Part shown: positions 27,579-37,162 of the stretch, one piece after another
Position numbering within the stretch: the stretch's first letter is position 1
Layout: the number at the start of each line of letters is the position of its first letter
IMG/VR virus record: IMGVR_UViG_3300025466_000083
Span: 1-41,689 of that record
DNA from: a virus
Strand: one strand, 5' to 3'
DNA: 41,689 bases
The notes under the pieces: model-generated
Seen by the model: only the letters and a program-made list of their open reading frames with translations
Database searches by the model: none
What the model was told of the DNA's origin: nothing
Position numbers and translations under genes: made by a program

Positions 27579-29762
27579 ATGTTAGACAAACAAAACGTAG
27601 TCGTTATCAATCTTGCATCCCCCACGGGTCATCGGGGTATTGTTGAACAAGTTGCCCACGAAGTCTACGTTAAGATGGTTGACTACTTAAGACTTACTCA
27701 AGGCAAGAATACATACAATCGTTTTACTGATTACCACTATTTACAAATTCCTGTTGCCAATTCTACTGAGCCTGTTCGTGGAATTGATTACATTGCGCCT
27801 ATCGTTACCCCTGCTATTGACTACGCTACCGCCATTATCACCAAGTGCTTGATGCCTGACGGTGAAGTTAACTTTGAGTTTGGACGCTTTAGCGAAGCCG
27901 ATGCGATGGCTTGTTCCCAAGCTACGGACATGGTGAAGTATTTTATCAATGATAAGAATGATGCCTACGCAATTATCAGGGATTGGGCACAGGATTCTTT
28001 GCTCCATAAAAACGGCATTGTGATGGTTATGCCTATCCGTGAACCCATCACGATGTACAAGGAAGTTGAAGGCACCAAAGACCAATTGAGATCGTTTGAA
28101 ATAACCTTAGCAGATAAGGGTCTTTCTTATAAACGCCAGAATATGAAACGCATTGACGTTAATTTGCAAGGCGCAATGCAAGAAATGATGAATCCTCCAC
28201 AGCAAGAAGAAGAAGGCGAAGAGCCAGAATCCCAAGCTGATGAGATGAACGAAGCCATCAAGAACAATTATATTTACCGTGCAAAATATAAGCTGACAGG
28301 TTACTCAACCAACATCAAAATCAAACACGTTGCTCAACATTATTTTGTTTGCAACCCCACAGTTCCTAAGATTGCTGATCAAGACTTTATCGGCTTCTAT
28401 GATCCAATGACGATCCATGAAGCCAAAGTCCTTTATCCTTACATTGATCTAGAAAAGTTTGCCGATCACGCTGCTTACGGTCCTGCTGGAGCCTATCAGG
28501 CGGGCGCTTTAGAGAACGATCTAGCGCTCCATGCCCGCGACTCTACACCTGTACCAGGCCAAGGCGTTATCGCCTCTCAGGGCGCTGATAGATACTCCCG
28601 TGTGGTGATGCTAACCACAGCATGGATGCGTAAAGACGTTGACGGTGACGGGGAAGAAGAGATCATTGAATTGTGTTATTCGGGGTCTTATATTATTTAC
28701 TGCAAGGAAGTCGATTTTATTCCCCTTGCTAACATGAACCCCAAACCCATTGTTGGTAACTTTTTTGGTTACTCTTTGGGCGAGCGCATGGTTCCCCTTC
28801 AGGAGTACGCAACCTCAATCCGCAGGGCTGAATTGGCCTTTGCTCTTCAGGCCAGCACCCCAAGGATTGGCGTTAATCCCGAATTTTTAGATGCCGAAGA
28901 AGTTCAGCGTGGCGTGTCTGCCATGTTTATTTTGGATCGTAAGTTTGATCCTAATAAGCATGTATTTGAGTTTGCACCGCTTCAAGGTAATCTGGCTTAC
29001 GTCCAATCTTCTATGGAGCGATTTGATGCTGAGAAGATGGCGTTAATTGGCATGACTTCACCTGGGGACACGTTAAACCCTGAAGTTATGAAAGACGGAA
29101 ATAGTGGGTTTAAGCTTCAGACTGCTATGGGTCCGAACCAATTGATCCAAGATGAAATGGTCAAGAATTGTGCCATTGGTTTGAAAGACGTTATTTATTT
29201 GGTTTGGAAGACCATGATTCAATATGCTGATGACTACAACATCCAGCAATTGGCCCATGTCTGCGCTGAAGATGCTGGTGGGTTCCTTGATGCCCAAGCC
29301 GTTGAGAGCTACCAATTTATCGACCGCAAAATGATCAGTTTGGATTTGGCTATGGGGTTTATGAGCGAAGAAAACCGCCTGACTCGCCAACAATTGATTA
29401 CCGCTGCTCAACAGCAGTTTGGTCAAGCCATGATGCAAGTTCCACCCAATTTGCCTGAAATGTTCAGTAAGCTAAGACTGCCTTACGAAGAGACATTGCG
29501 CGTCTTGGGTATTAAGCATTTAGATTCTTATTTGCCGACCCTGCAAGAATGGACGCAAGTCATGCAAGCCAAGGCACAACAACCGCCAGCAATTGCCGAC
29601 CAAGTTGAAACATCTAAGATGGAAATGAACAAAGCCAAGGCTCAAGAAACCATGATGAACACTCAGTTCATTAAGAAGAAAACAGAAGACATCGATACTG
29701 ACAACATGTTTGAAGCATTGGCAGCATCAAGGGACAAACTAAGGGCTGTACAGATTGATTAA
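27579..29762 (+). CDS. Portal protein (podovirus/SU10-P22 type)
   Basis: 727 aa, following terL by one base. Long hydrophilic N-terminal part with DYIAPIVTPAIDYATAIITK, an AWMRKDVDGDGEEEIIELCY stretch typical of large podovirus-like portals, NPKPIVGNFFGYSLGERMV (the wing/clip region) and a C-terminal helix/coil (KAQETMMNTQFIKKKTEDID). It forms the dodecameric DNA channel at the capsid vertex. Large size (over 700 aa) fits podoviruses. Identification rests on motif style and position between terminase and scaffold. Confidence 0.85.
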   Translation: MLDKQNVVVINLASPTGHRGIVEQVAHEVYVKMVDYLRLTQGKNTYNRFTDYHYLQIPVANSTEPVRGIDYIAPIVTPAIDYATAIITKCLMPDGEVNFEFGRFSEADAMACSQATDMVKYFINDKNDAYAIIRDWAQDSLLHKNGIVMVMPIREPITMYKEVEGTKDQLRSFEITLADKGLSYKRQNMKRIDVNLQGAMQEMMNPPQQEEEGEEPESQADEMNEAIKNNYIYRAKYKLTGYSTNIKIKHVAQHYFVCNPTVPKIADQDFIGFYDPMTIHEAKVLYPYIDLEKFADHAAYGPAGAYQAGALENDLALHARDSTPVPGQGVIASQGADRYSRVVMLTTAWMRKDVDGDGEEEIIELCYSGSYIIYCKEVDFIPLANMNPKPIVGNFFGYSLGERMVPLQEYATSIRRAELAFALQASTPRIGVNPEFLDAEEVQRGVSAMFILDRKFDPNKHVFEFAPLQGNLAYVQSSMERFDAEKMALIGMTSPGDTLNPEVMKDGNSGFKLQTAMGPNQLIQDEMVKNCAIGLKDVIYLVWKTMIQYADDYNIQQLAHVCAEDAGGFLDAQAVESYQFIDRKMISLDLAMGFMSEENRLTRQQLITAAQQQFGQAMMQVPPNLPEMFSKLRLPYEETLRVLGIKHLDSYLPTLQEWTQVMQAKAQQPPAIADQVETSKMEMNKAKAQETMMNTQFIKKKTEDIDTDNMFEALAASRDKLRAVQID

Positions 29763-29771
29763 AGGAAGTAA

Positions 29772-30092
29772 ATGAAAAGTCTACTAGAAAACGTCACAGG
29801 TTACTTTAATAAGCGAACCAAGTATTCAGACGCCAAAAGCACAAACCCTGAAAAACAAATTCAATTTATTGATAACGGGGAATGTGCTCAAAGGCTTTTA
29901 AAAAACACCGATTTTGCATTGATGTTCAATCTATACAGATTCAATCTGTTGGAGAGACTTGAAGATTCAAAAAGTGATGCCGAAAGGATAACTAACTCAC
30001 ATTACATATCTGGCGCTCGAGATATGATCGATTTCATTGAACTAACAGTATTTCTATCCAAAGGCGTTCAGTCTAAGATAGAAAAGAATTAA
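29772..30092 (+). CDS. Unknown small protein between portal and scaffold
   Basis: 106 aa with AAAGGA upstream. MKSLLENVTGYFNKRTKYSD... and a helical C-terminal half (ISGARDMIDFIELTVFLSKG). No motif recognised. Conserved position suggests an assembly or capsid-linked factor. Confidence 0.7.
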   Translation: MKSLLENVTGYFNKRTKYSDAKSTNPEKQIQFIDNGECAQRLLKNTDFALMFNLYRFNLLERLEDSKSDAERITNSHYISGARDMIDFIELTVFLSKGVQSKIEKN

Positions 30093-30118
30093 CATTTATT
30101 AAAGAATAGGATAAACTT

Positions 30119-31231
30119 ATGGTAGACGTAACCTCAACAGAGAACGGAACCCAACAAACTGGAGACCCAGTTGCAACCATAGCTGAGATGATTGCCGTCA
30201 ACAGACGGAACAATCCTCAACCCAATGGTAGTAACCCACCTCCAGGTGGACAAGAGGAGGAGAAATCCGAATCCCCACAGGCGCAACCTGAAGATGGAAG
30301 CGAACCTGAAGAAAGCGTAAGTGAGACTGAAGAGCCAACAGATGAAGAAGTGGCAGAAGAATCCTCCGAAGGAGATAATTCAACTGTTAACTTCTTTGAA
30401 TTTGCTGATGAAAACCCTGATTTGAAGTTTAAGATACCCAATAAGAACGCTGAAGGCGGTTTTGTTGAATTAACTGCAAAGAAGGCGGCCACGCTTCTTG
30501 GTCAAACAAGTGCTTTGGATGAAAATTCTCGCAAACTGAAAGCCGAACGGGCTGATTTTGAAGAGTATGAAGCGAAACGTAGGTCTGAATTAGACGGATT
30601 GCAAATTGGTTTAGAGTTAACAATTGCTCCACAACTGCAAACGGCAGCGGATGAGTTGATAACCCTTCAGCAATACAACCAGAAATGGGCGCAAATCCTG
30701 TCAGAGGCGGCAACACCTGCTCAACAATCTGAGGCGCAAGCAGCGATTGCTCAGAACAAAAGGTTGATCGAGGAAAAGTCCCAGTTCATTCAAGCGAATC
30801 GTCCTAAAGTTGAACAGTTTTATCAGCAAAGAACTGAATATGTTCGCTCAATGATTGAGCAAAATAGGCAGAACTTTACAGATAAGGAATTGGCCAACAA
30901 GGCTAACTTTAACGATCTTCGTGAAAAGATAGCCAAGGATTGGAAAGGTGCAAACCTAGCAGCCATCCCTGGAATACCGAATATTGATTTGGTATCGAGC
31001 GATGAGCAACTTTTATCACTTATTCGGGATGGTTATAAGTTCCGTGAGGGTCCTAAAGTGAAAAATGCAGGTGGTTCATTGGCGGCAGCAGGTAAAGTAA
31101 CTGCTAAAGGCAAAACAACCATGCCCGATCCAACTGAAGAACTTCAAAAACGCGCTCAAAAAGGCGACAAGGGAGCGACTAGGGACTTATTAGCAACCAT
31201 GCTTGCGTCAAACAAAAACAGACGTAAGTAA
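30119..31231 (+). CDS. Capsid scaffolding protein
   Basis: 370 aa. Acidic, Pro-containing disordered N-terminus (EEEKSESPQAQPEDGSEPEE), then predicted helix/coiled coil (DENSRKLKAERADFEEYEAK; AQNKRLIEEKSQFIQANRPK) and a Lys-rich C-terminus (KRAQKGDKGATRDLLATML). This is the classic scaffold profile. It lies between portal and major capsid genes, where scaffold normally sits. AGGA 7 nt before ATG. Confidence 0.82.
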   Translation: MVDVTSTENGTQQTGDPVATIAEMIAVNRRNNPQPNGSNPPPGGQEEEKSESPQAQPEDGSEPEESVSETEEPTDEEVAEESSEGDNSTVNFFEFADENPDLKFKIPNKNAEGGFVELTAKKAATLLGQTSALDENSRKLKAERADFEEYEAKRRSELDGLQIGLELTIAPQLQTAADELITLQQYNQKWAQILSEAATPAQQSEAQAAIAQNKRLIEEKSQFIQANRPKVEQFYQQRTEYVRSMIEQNRQNFTDKELANKANFNDLREKIAKDWKGANLAAIPGIPNIDLVSSDEQLLSLIRDGYKFREGPKVKNAGGSLAAAGKVTAKGKTTMPDPTEELQKRAQKGDKGATRDLLATMLASNKNRRK

Positions 31232-31247
31232 CTTTAGGAGTATTTAA

Positions 31248-32423
31248 ATGTCAACAATCACATCAACATCCCTTGGTAATGGTAACGGTAGCTATGCTAC
31301 TGACATCGTTGTCAAGGATTTGGACTTAACTGTTTCTAACTACGTTAAAGACCGCACGCCTGTTACCAACATGGCTATGTCTAAAAAACGTAAAATCAAT
31401 TCAACTTTGCACATTTGGCCAAATGACTATTTCCGTCAGCCTGGCTTGAATGCTAAGTTGGAAGGCGCATCTGTTGATTCATCAACTGCCGCTTCTAACA
31501 CACGTTCTAACTTGGGTAACTATTCACAGATTTTCACAACTGTGATTGGCGCTACAGGTACTGCCCGTGCTGTTGAGCAAGCTGGTGGTGATCCCCAGGC
31601 ATATCAAGAAGTCAAGCAATTGACTGAGATCATGTTTGACGTTGAGTTGCAGATGGTTCGTGCTGACGGCGCTTCTATCAAGTACGCTGGTCAAGCAGGT
31701 ACACAACCTTCTGGTTCTTCTGGCGTTAACTCTGGCCGTAGATTCGGTTCATTGTTTGCCTTCGCTGGTACACGTTCTGGTAACGGTCTAAGCGGTGTAG
31801 ACGTTCTCAACCTAGCAACTTCTGATAGCAATGACGTTACAAGCGGTGTTAGCACTAACACTCCTTTCAACGGTACATTGGCTAACGCTGGTTTGGGCTA
31901 CTTCAGCTTTACCGCAAGTGCTTCTGGTGTGACTCTTCAGCAATTCAGCCCCTTCTTGTACAAACAATTGGTGACTACTGCTGAGCAGCGCTTCAACGCT
32001 AAGATCACTAACATGGTTGTTCCCACTTCAATGAGAACCCATATTTCTGATACTTTGCCCACAAGCCGTTCTATCAACAGGTTCAATCCTGCTGACAAAG
32101 GCGATACCATCGGTACCTACGAAGGTGACTTTAACTACACATACCAGATCGACGACGACTGGATTATGGACCAAACAGGTTCAGACAATACTTCTGTGTT
32201 GTTCTTGAATCCTGATGTGGTTCAATGGGGTTCACTCCGTGAGCTTGGCCCAAATAACGAAGTGTTCTCGAACGCTGACGCTTCTTTGGACCAGTACATC
32301 ATGGAAGGCACATTGATTGTGCGTAACCCAGCTGGTGTGGCAGTTTTGGCCGCTGTTAGCCCCACAGGCGCAGCAGTTACCGCTGCCCGTGCATCTACAC
32401 AGGTGAAGCGTTATCTAGCATAA
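31248..32423 (+). CDS. Major capsid protein (SU10/DUF5309 type)
   Basis: 391 aa. DRTPVTNMAMSKKRKINSTL, the EGASVDSSTAASNTRSNLGN block, YSQIFTTVIGATGTARAVEQ and AGGDPQAY, and VPTSMRTHISDTLPTSRSIN match the SU10 major capsid family (HK97-like fold). It builds the icosahedral shell. Strong AGGAG upstream. A weak hairpin follows that could boost its share of transcripts. Confidence 0.88.
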   Translation: MSTITSTSLGNGNGSYATDIVVKDLDLTVSNYVKDRTPVTNMAMSKKRKINSTLHIWPNDYFRQPGLNAKLEGASVDSSTAASNTRSNLGNYSQIFTTVIGATGTARAVEQAGGDPQAYQEVKQLTEIMFDVELQMVRADGASIKYAGQAGTQPSGSSGVNSGRRFGSLFAFAGTRSGNGLSGVDVLNLATSDSNDVTSGVSTNTPFNGTLANAGLGYFSFTASASGVTLQQFSPFLYKQLVTTAEQRFNAKITNMVVPTSMRTHISDTLPTSRSINRFNPADKGDTIGTYEGDFNYTYQIDDDWIMDQTGSDNTSVLFLNPDVVQWGSLRELGPNNEVFSNADASLDQYIMEGTLIVRNPAGVAVLAAVSPTGAAVTAARASTQVKRYLA

Positions 32424-32434
32424 GCTAGTTTCTG

Positions 32435-32458
32435 AAGAGGGTCCTCACGGGCCTTCTT
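32435..32458 (+). terminator. Weak hairpin after capsid gene
   Basis: AAGAGGG pairs with CCTTCTT (7 pairs, one G-U) around a 10-nt loop, followed by T only. Possibly an attenuator or mRNA-stabilising stem at the end of the capsid message. Confidence 0.4.
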
Positions 32459-32475
32459 TGGAAAGGAGCTAACGC

Positions 32476-32973
32476 ATGGAAAAGTATGAAACAGATGAAA
32501 TCAGCGAAGACTATTATTTAAAAGGTAATCTGGAAGCTGGTTTTGATGGTGTATTCCGTCAGAATGACAAACTGTTCAATGAAGTAAAATCGGGTACTTG
32601 GTCGCAAACATTCAATACAGCTAACCTAGATTACAAAGTTGGGGCTATTGATGGCGAGCGATATGTCCAATATACGCAGCACAACGTAGATGCCATCAAG
32701 GCTGACTGCAAGCAAAAGAGAGAGTTTTACGCCATTCACGGCACAGACAATCCCTTCTTTGCTGGTACGTTTCATGCAATGGAGCTACCCAAATGCTTTG
32801 CTCACGAAATTGAATCCAAGTACTTTAACAATCGGCCTTGGGAGTTGATTAAAAGGGACAAAAAAGACAAGATTCTTTTCTATGCTATTGTCAACGAATA
32901 CTATTCAGATTTCGTTTGCCACCCTAGCGGAAAGATACCACTACCGTATAATCCAAGCATTCCGACCCGTTAA
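32476..32973 (+). CDS. Unknown protein in head module
   Basis: 165 aa with a textbook AAGGAG 7 nt upstream. MEKYETDEISEDYYLKGNLE..., then GTFHAMELPKCFAHEIESKY and a final PSGKIPLPYNPSIPTR. Aromatic-rich, mixed alpha/beta. No family identified. Between capsid and adaptor; possibly a head-completion or decoration protein. Confidence 0.65.
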   Translation: MEKYETDEISEDYYLKGNLEAGFDGVFRQNDKLFNEVKSGTWSQTFNTANLDYKVGAIDGERYVQYTQHNVDAIKADCKQKREFYAIHGTDNPFFAGTFHAMELPKCFAHEIESKYFNNRPWELIKRDKKDKILFYAIVNEYYSDFVCHPSGKIPLPYNPSIPTR

Positions 32974-32982
32974 GGATTTTCA

Positions 32983-33972
32983 ATGGCTCAATTCATCCAA
33001 TCTGCTAATACTCTTGTAAGCCGTGTAGCATCTTGGGTAGGAGCCATAGCATCATCCACTAGCGTAAACGCATCATCTTACACTTCTTCCTCTGGTGTTA
33101 TTGCAACCGCATCATCATTGGTTGGCATTCTTAATGTAGGGGATTTTGTTGGGTTTAATTTAACCTATCCTTTCACAGTAGTAACTTCAGTCGGATCATC
33201 TAGCATTACTGTTAATGACCCTGACTTGATTTGGAGTGGCGCTACCTACCCTACAGCCATCCTTAAGCTTCCTACCCAGTCCATTCTTGAGATTCAAAAC
33301 TCCATTCAATTGGCTGAACTTAAGATGAGAACTGTTGAGTTGCCTGCTTTGCGTTCTAACCCTTACGACCCAACATCACCTTCCTATGTAACCACGGATT
33401 CACAGGGTTTGGCACCTATTCCTGCCGACATGAATTGGCCTATTTTGTTTTTCCAACAAACGCCAAGCTCATCTGTTGATCCTGGTAGTGTTGCTTCAGG
33501 GTTTGGTCCTTGGATTATCTATGACAGGGTTGGAGACAGAGAGATCATCCGCAGAAAGATGATTGACCAGCTCTACGTCAAGCCCTTTGGTGTACCAAGG
33601 GTAATTCGTGCATCATTTTCAGAAGTCGGCCCTAACTACGTCTTTACGCCCAATCCAGGGGCTAGTGTGCAGATTCTTGCTTACTACCAAAAGACCTTTC
33701 CTTTCCTTTTCAGCCCAACATCAGATTCATTGAATCCTATTGTTCAAAACAATGCTGTTTTGGCCACATTCCCTGAAGGCTATCTTTATGGCACCTTGGA
33801 AGCGTATTACGATAAAAACAAGAATTCTTCAGAAGCTGAAAAATGGAGAGCACGTTTTGACGAAGCTTATGGTTTGATTGAAGACCAGAACTTCCGTGAT
33901 AAATGGAGAGGTGGCGACCAACACCTCACATCTGAGTTTCAGCCCCGTGACTATCGTTACAGTTTTAGGTGA
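32983..33972 (+). CDS. Head-to-tail adaptor protein (SU10-adaptor-like)
   Basis: 329 aa. Serine-rich N-terminus (ASSTSVNASSYTSSSGVIAT) followed by AELKMRTVELPALRSNPYDP and WIIYDRVGDREIIRRKMIDQ. Then TFPEGYLYGTLEAYYDKNKN and EAEKWRARFDEAYGLI, the helical ending typical of podovirus/SU10 adaptors (phage tail adaptor/tubular A-like). It probably rings the portal. Assignment by position and C-terminal pattern. Confidence 0.65.
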   Translation: MAQFIQSANTLVSRVASWVGAIASSTSVNASSYTSSSGVIATASSLVGILNVGDFVGFNLTYPFTVVTSVGSSSITVNDPDLIWSGATYPTAILKLPTQSILEIQNSIQLAELKMRTVELPALRSNPYDPTSPSYVTTDSQGLAPIPADMNWPILFFQQTPSSSVDPGSVASGFGPWIIYDRVGDREIIRRKMIDQLYVKPFGVPRVIRASFSEVGPNYVFTPNPGASVQILAYYQKTFPFLFSPTSDSLNPIVQNNAVLATFPEGYLYGTLEAYYDKNKNSSEAEKWRARFDEAYGLIEDQNFRDKWRGGDQHLTSEFQPRDYRYSFR

Positions 33973-33975
33973 TCT

Positions 33976-34881
33976 ATGGCAACAGGTGGCTTATACGGTT
34001 CAAGTCTTAGTGGTACGTTGGTTGCCCAGCCAGGCACGGAATCGGTTGGTCTTTATGGCAATTCGGTTCCTTATGGTGGCACTTATTTTGAGTGGTTTAT
34101 CTTCAAAGAAAGTGCTACCGCTCCAGCGACCCCAACTGGTGGCTCTTGGAACTTTACAACCAACGTAGGAACGCCTCCTACTGGATGGACAACAGTACCC
34201 CCTGTAACGCCTACAAACGTTGTATGGGCTTCCATTACGTTTGTTAACAGTAAGACTGGGTCTACGTTTACTTGGTCGGCTCCTGCTAGTTGGGTTGCAC
34301 CTGGTGTTTCTGGTATTTCAGGCTATTCTGGATATTCTGGTAATAGTGGCTTTTCAGGAAGTGGTACATCAGGATATTCTGGGTATAGCGGTCTAGGTTT
34401 GAGTGGCTATTCGGGATACTCTGGTTCTGGAATAAGCGGTTATTCAGGCTATTCTGGTATTAGTGGATATTCGGGTTATAGCGGTTCGGGTATATCTGGT
34501 TATTCGGGGTACAGCGGAGTATCTGGCGCTGGTTATTCTGGTTATTCAGGATATTCGGGTATCTCTGGGTGGTCTGGCATTAGTGGTTATTCAGGGATTT
34601 CAGGTTATTCTGGCTCTGGAATAAGTGGGTATTCTGGCTACAGCGGATCAGGTGTAAGTGGATATTCAGGTTATAGTGGCGCTCAAGGAACAAGCGGATA
34701 TTCGGGTTATTCTGGTATATCGGGTTATTCGGGAGCTACGGGATCAGTTTCACAGATTATTGCTGGAACTAATATTACAATATCACCTTCAAGCGGATTA
34801 GGTGCTGTAACCATTAATTCTTCAGGCGGTGGTGGGTCAAGTCCTTCTGCTTATGCGTATGCTTGGTTTATTTCAAAATAA
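33976..34881 (+). CDS. G-X-S repeat fibre protein (fibre 2)
   Basis: 301 aa. Residues about 1-110 form a small domain (YFEWFIFKESATAPATPTGG; TPTNVVWASITFVNSKTG). Residues about 112-256 are almost continuous Gly-X-Ser triplets with aromatic X (SGYSGYSGSGISGYSG), about 145 residues. The rest is a Gly/Ser-rich tail. Collagen-like in period but lacking Pro, so the helix would rely on Tyr/Ser contacts. Likely a trimeric fibre stalk, with a short end binding the next protein. Confidence 0.8.
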   Translation: MATGGLYGSSLSGTLVAQPGTESVGLYGNSVPYGGTYFEWFIFKESATAPATPTGGSWNFTTNVGTPPTGWTTVPPVTPTNVVWASITFVNSKTGSTFTWSAPASWVAPGVSGISGYSGYSGNSGFSGSGTSGYSGYSGLGLSGYSGYSGSGISGYSGYSGISGYSGYSGSGISGYSGYSGVSGAGYSGYSGYSGISGWSGISGYSGISGYSGSGISGYSGYSGSGVSGYSGYSGAQGTSGYSGYSGISGYSGATGSVSQIIAGTNITISPSSGLGAVTINSSGGGGSSPSAYAYAWFISK

Positions 34882-34889
34882 GGAAAACC

Positions 34890-36530
34890 ATGTTAGTTCT
34901 AGACTCAATTCTTAAATCAATTACTGTTGCCATGTCAGGGGCGGCGGCCACCACAAACCCAGATTTTGTAACAGCTTACTCGGACGATACTGGATCATCA
35001 TTTACTGAAGGTTCAAGCGATGGCGCTTTGAACGGGACAAGTCAAGTTACTTTGGTTTCTGCTCCTGCTGCATTAACAAAACGGCTGATCAAATCCATCT
35101 TCATTCAAAACAAAGATACTGCTGCCGTTACGATTACTGTTACTTTGAACAACAATGGCACCTTAAGAAACCTTGCCAAAGTTACCTTGCAAGTAGGCGA
35201 TACTTGGTCAACAGATGGTGTTACCGATATAAATGGAAACTTCAAAGGTTTAGGCGTTTCTGGATTTAGCGGATTCTCAGGTATCAGCGGATACTCTGGA
35301 TATTCTGGATATTCGGGTATTGGAACATCAGGCTATAGTGGCATTTCAGGATACTCAGGTTATAGCGGTATATCAGGCTATAGCGGTATTGCGAGCATGG
35401 TTTATCCAAGCGCTGGTATAGCAAATTCAACTGGTACTGCTTGGGGTACGTCTTATACAACCACAGGTTCTGGAACTGTTGTTGCATTGGCCACAAACCC
35501 CACATTTGCAAACATCCAAACAAACAGTTTTACAAGTACAACTCCCGTACTTTCATTCAATGCTTCCAATAGCCCAATAGCGGCTGGAGCAACGGTTTCA
35601 GGTAGTTACTTGCAGTTTGTCATGCAAAACAAGAGCGCTACTGCTGGCGCTTCTACCAATTACGTTTTGTCAAACGATTCTGGAACTGATTCATCTTATT
35701 ATGGTGAGTTTGGGATGAACAGTTCCGTTTTTAGCGCTTCCACTCCATCTGATTTCTTTTCAATAAATAACAATATTTATTTTTCGGGCCATGATGGCGA
35801 TATAACAGTTGGATCGGGTAATGGATTTAAAACATACATTGCTTGGGGAACAACAGGGCAATCTGCTCACGTTGTTAATGCAACTGGCGCATTGGGCTTT
35901 TCGACTAACTTAGGAACAACTCCTGCCTTATCTGGAACAACAGGATTTGGAACTTCTGGCCAAACCGTTTTATCTGGCGGTTCGAGTGCTGCACCTTCTT
36001 GGGGAATACTAACTGGAACTGGTGGTGGTACTGGCGTAAACAATGGATCAAACACCATTACTTTGGGTGGTTCATTTACTACTTCAGGCGCATTCACTAC
36101 CACGCTGACAGTAACAGCGAGCACCAACGTTACCTTGCCTACAACAGGCACATTGGCCACATTGGCAGGTTCAGAAACGCTAACAAACAAGACGCTGACA
36201 AATCCAACAGTTACAAACTATGTTGAAACGCTCTATGCTCCAGCAGCTGGATCAGCATTTACTATTTCACTCGCCAACGGCACAGTACAGCAATTTTCAT
36301 TGAATGCCAATGGAACACTCACATTGCCATCTAGCGTGGCTGGCAAATCGTTTACCATCATTGTGACTTACTCAGGTTCTTTTTCATTGACCTGGGCGGG
36401 TGGCGGTACTTTAAAATGGGCGGGTGGAACAACACCCACTTCAACATCTGCTAACGGTAAATATGACATCTTTAATTTCTACCAAGATGGAACTTCGACC
36501 TTTGGTTCTGTTTTCGGTCTAAATTTCTGA
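34890..36530 (+). CDS. G-X-S repeat tail fibre (fibre 3)
   Basis: 546 aa from ATG 34890 (AAGGA 5 nt upstream); the TTG at 34863 lies inside fibre 2. N-terminal domain (MLVLDSILKSITVAMSGAAA; TKRLIKSIFIQNKD), G-X-S triplets at residues about 122-168, and a long beta-rich, Thr/Ser/Asn-rich C-terminal part (LAGSETLTNKTLTNPTVTNY) typical of a trimeric beta structure that binds host receptor. Stop overlaps the next start (TGATG). Confidence 0.8.
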   Translation: MLVLDSILKSITVAMSGAAATTNPDFVTAYSDDTGSSFTEGSSDGALNGTSQVTLVSAPAALTKRLIKSIFIQNKDTAAVTITVTLNNNGTLRNLAKVTLQVGDTWSTDGVTDINGNFKGLGVSGFSGFSGISGYSGYSGYSGIGTSGYSGISGYSGYSGISGYSGIASMVYPSAGIANSTGTAWGTSYTTTGSGTVVALATNPTFANIQTNSFTSTTPVLSFNASNSPIAAGATVSGSYLQFVMQNKSATAGASTNYVLSNDSGTDSSYYGEFGMNSSVFSASTPSDFFSINNNIYFSGHDGDITVGSGNGFKTYIAWGTTGQSAHVVNATGALGFSTNLGTTPALSGTTGFGTSGQTVLSGGSSAAPSWGILTGTGGGTGVNNGSNTITLGGSFTTSGAFTTTLTVTASTNVTLPTTGTLATLAGSETLTNKTLTNPTVTNYVETLYAPAAGSAFTISLANGTVQQFSLNANGTLTLPSSVAGKSFTIIVTYSGSFSLTWAGGGTLKWAGGTTPTSTSANGKYDIFNFYQDGTSTFGSVFGLNF

Positions 36531-37162
36531 TGAGTGCATTTAAAGATTTAACATCAAAGCGTTTTGGGCGTTTGCTTGTGCTTAGTCGTGTGGCTAATAA
36601 AGGCAAACAAACCATGTGGCTTTGCTTGTGTGACTGTGGAAAAGTTAAGCCTGTACAAAGTGGCGCATTAAACACAATGGCTACGACTTCTTGTGGTTGT
36701 TATAAATCAGAAATTATGATTAAAAAATCAACAACACATGGCATGTCTGAGTCAACAGAACATAGCATTTGGAGTGCCATGAAGAAAAGATGTTTTGATC
36801 CAAAAAGCACTGATTATTCTAGATATGGTGGTCGAGGAATAACTGTTTGTGAAAGATGGAAAGATTCATTTGCTAATTTTTATGCTGACATGGGTTCTAA
36901 GCCAGAAGGTTTTTCAATTGACAGAATAGACTACGATGGCAATTATGAACCTATGAATTGCAAATGGTCTACGCATATTGAACAGGCCAACAACAAATCA
37001 ACTAATGCAAAATATGAATATGGAGACGAAATTCATACTATTGCTGAATGGTCAAGAATTTCTGGAATGCCACAAACCTTGTTAAGAAAACGACTAGTAT
37101 CAGGAATGCCCATGCCTTACGCTTTACTCAACATTGATTACAGGGTGCATTCATATGTTTAG
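36530..37162 (+). CDS. Homing-endonuclease-like protein (zinc head, HTH tail)
   Basis: 210 aa. C-x-C-x-C motif WLCLCDCGKVKPVQSG and TTSCGCYKSE, then SIWSAMKKRCFDPKSTDYSR with YGGRGITVCERW, ADMGSKPEGFSIDRIDYDGN and YEPMNCKW, and a helix-turn-helix end (HTIAEWSRISGMPQTLLRKR). This is a very common mobile phage gene family with a nuclease-like core and NUMOD-type tail. It is inserted in frame-coupling fashion (TGATG, and an 8-base overlap with the next gene) between two fibre/adhesin genes, with more AT-rich sequence after it. The DNA target is unknown. Confidence 0.75.
   Translation: MSAFKDLTSKRFGRLLVLSRVANKGKQTMWLCLCDCGKVKPVQSGALNTMATTSCGCYKSEIMIKKSTTHGMSESTEHSIWSAMKKRCFDPKSTDYSRYGGRGITVCERWKDSFANFYADMGSKPEGFSIDRIDYDGNYEPMNCKWSTHIEQANNKSTNAKYEYGDEIHTIAEWSRISGMPQTLLRKRLVSGMPMPYALLNIDYRVHSYV

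Noticed and set aside
34309-34744. Periodic DNA resembling a CRISPR or satellite array
   Set aside because: The period comes from coding Gly-X-Ser triplets; there are no fixed repeats with unique spacers and the frame stays open.
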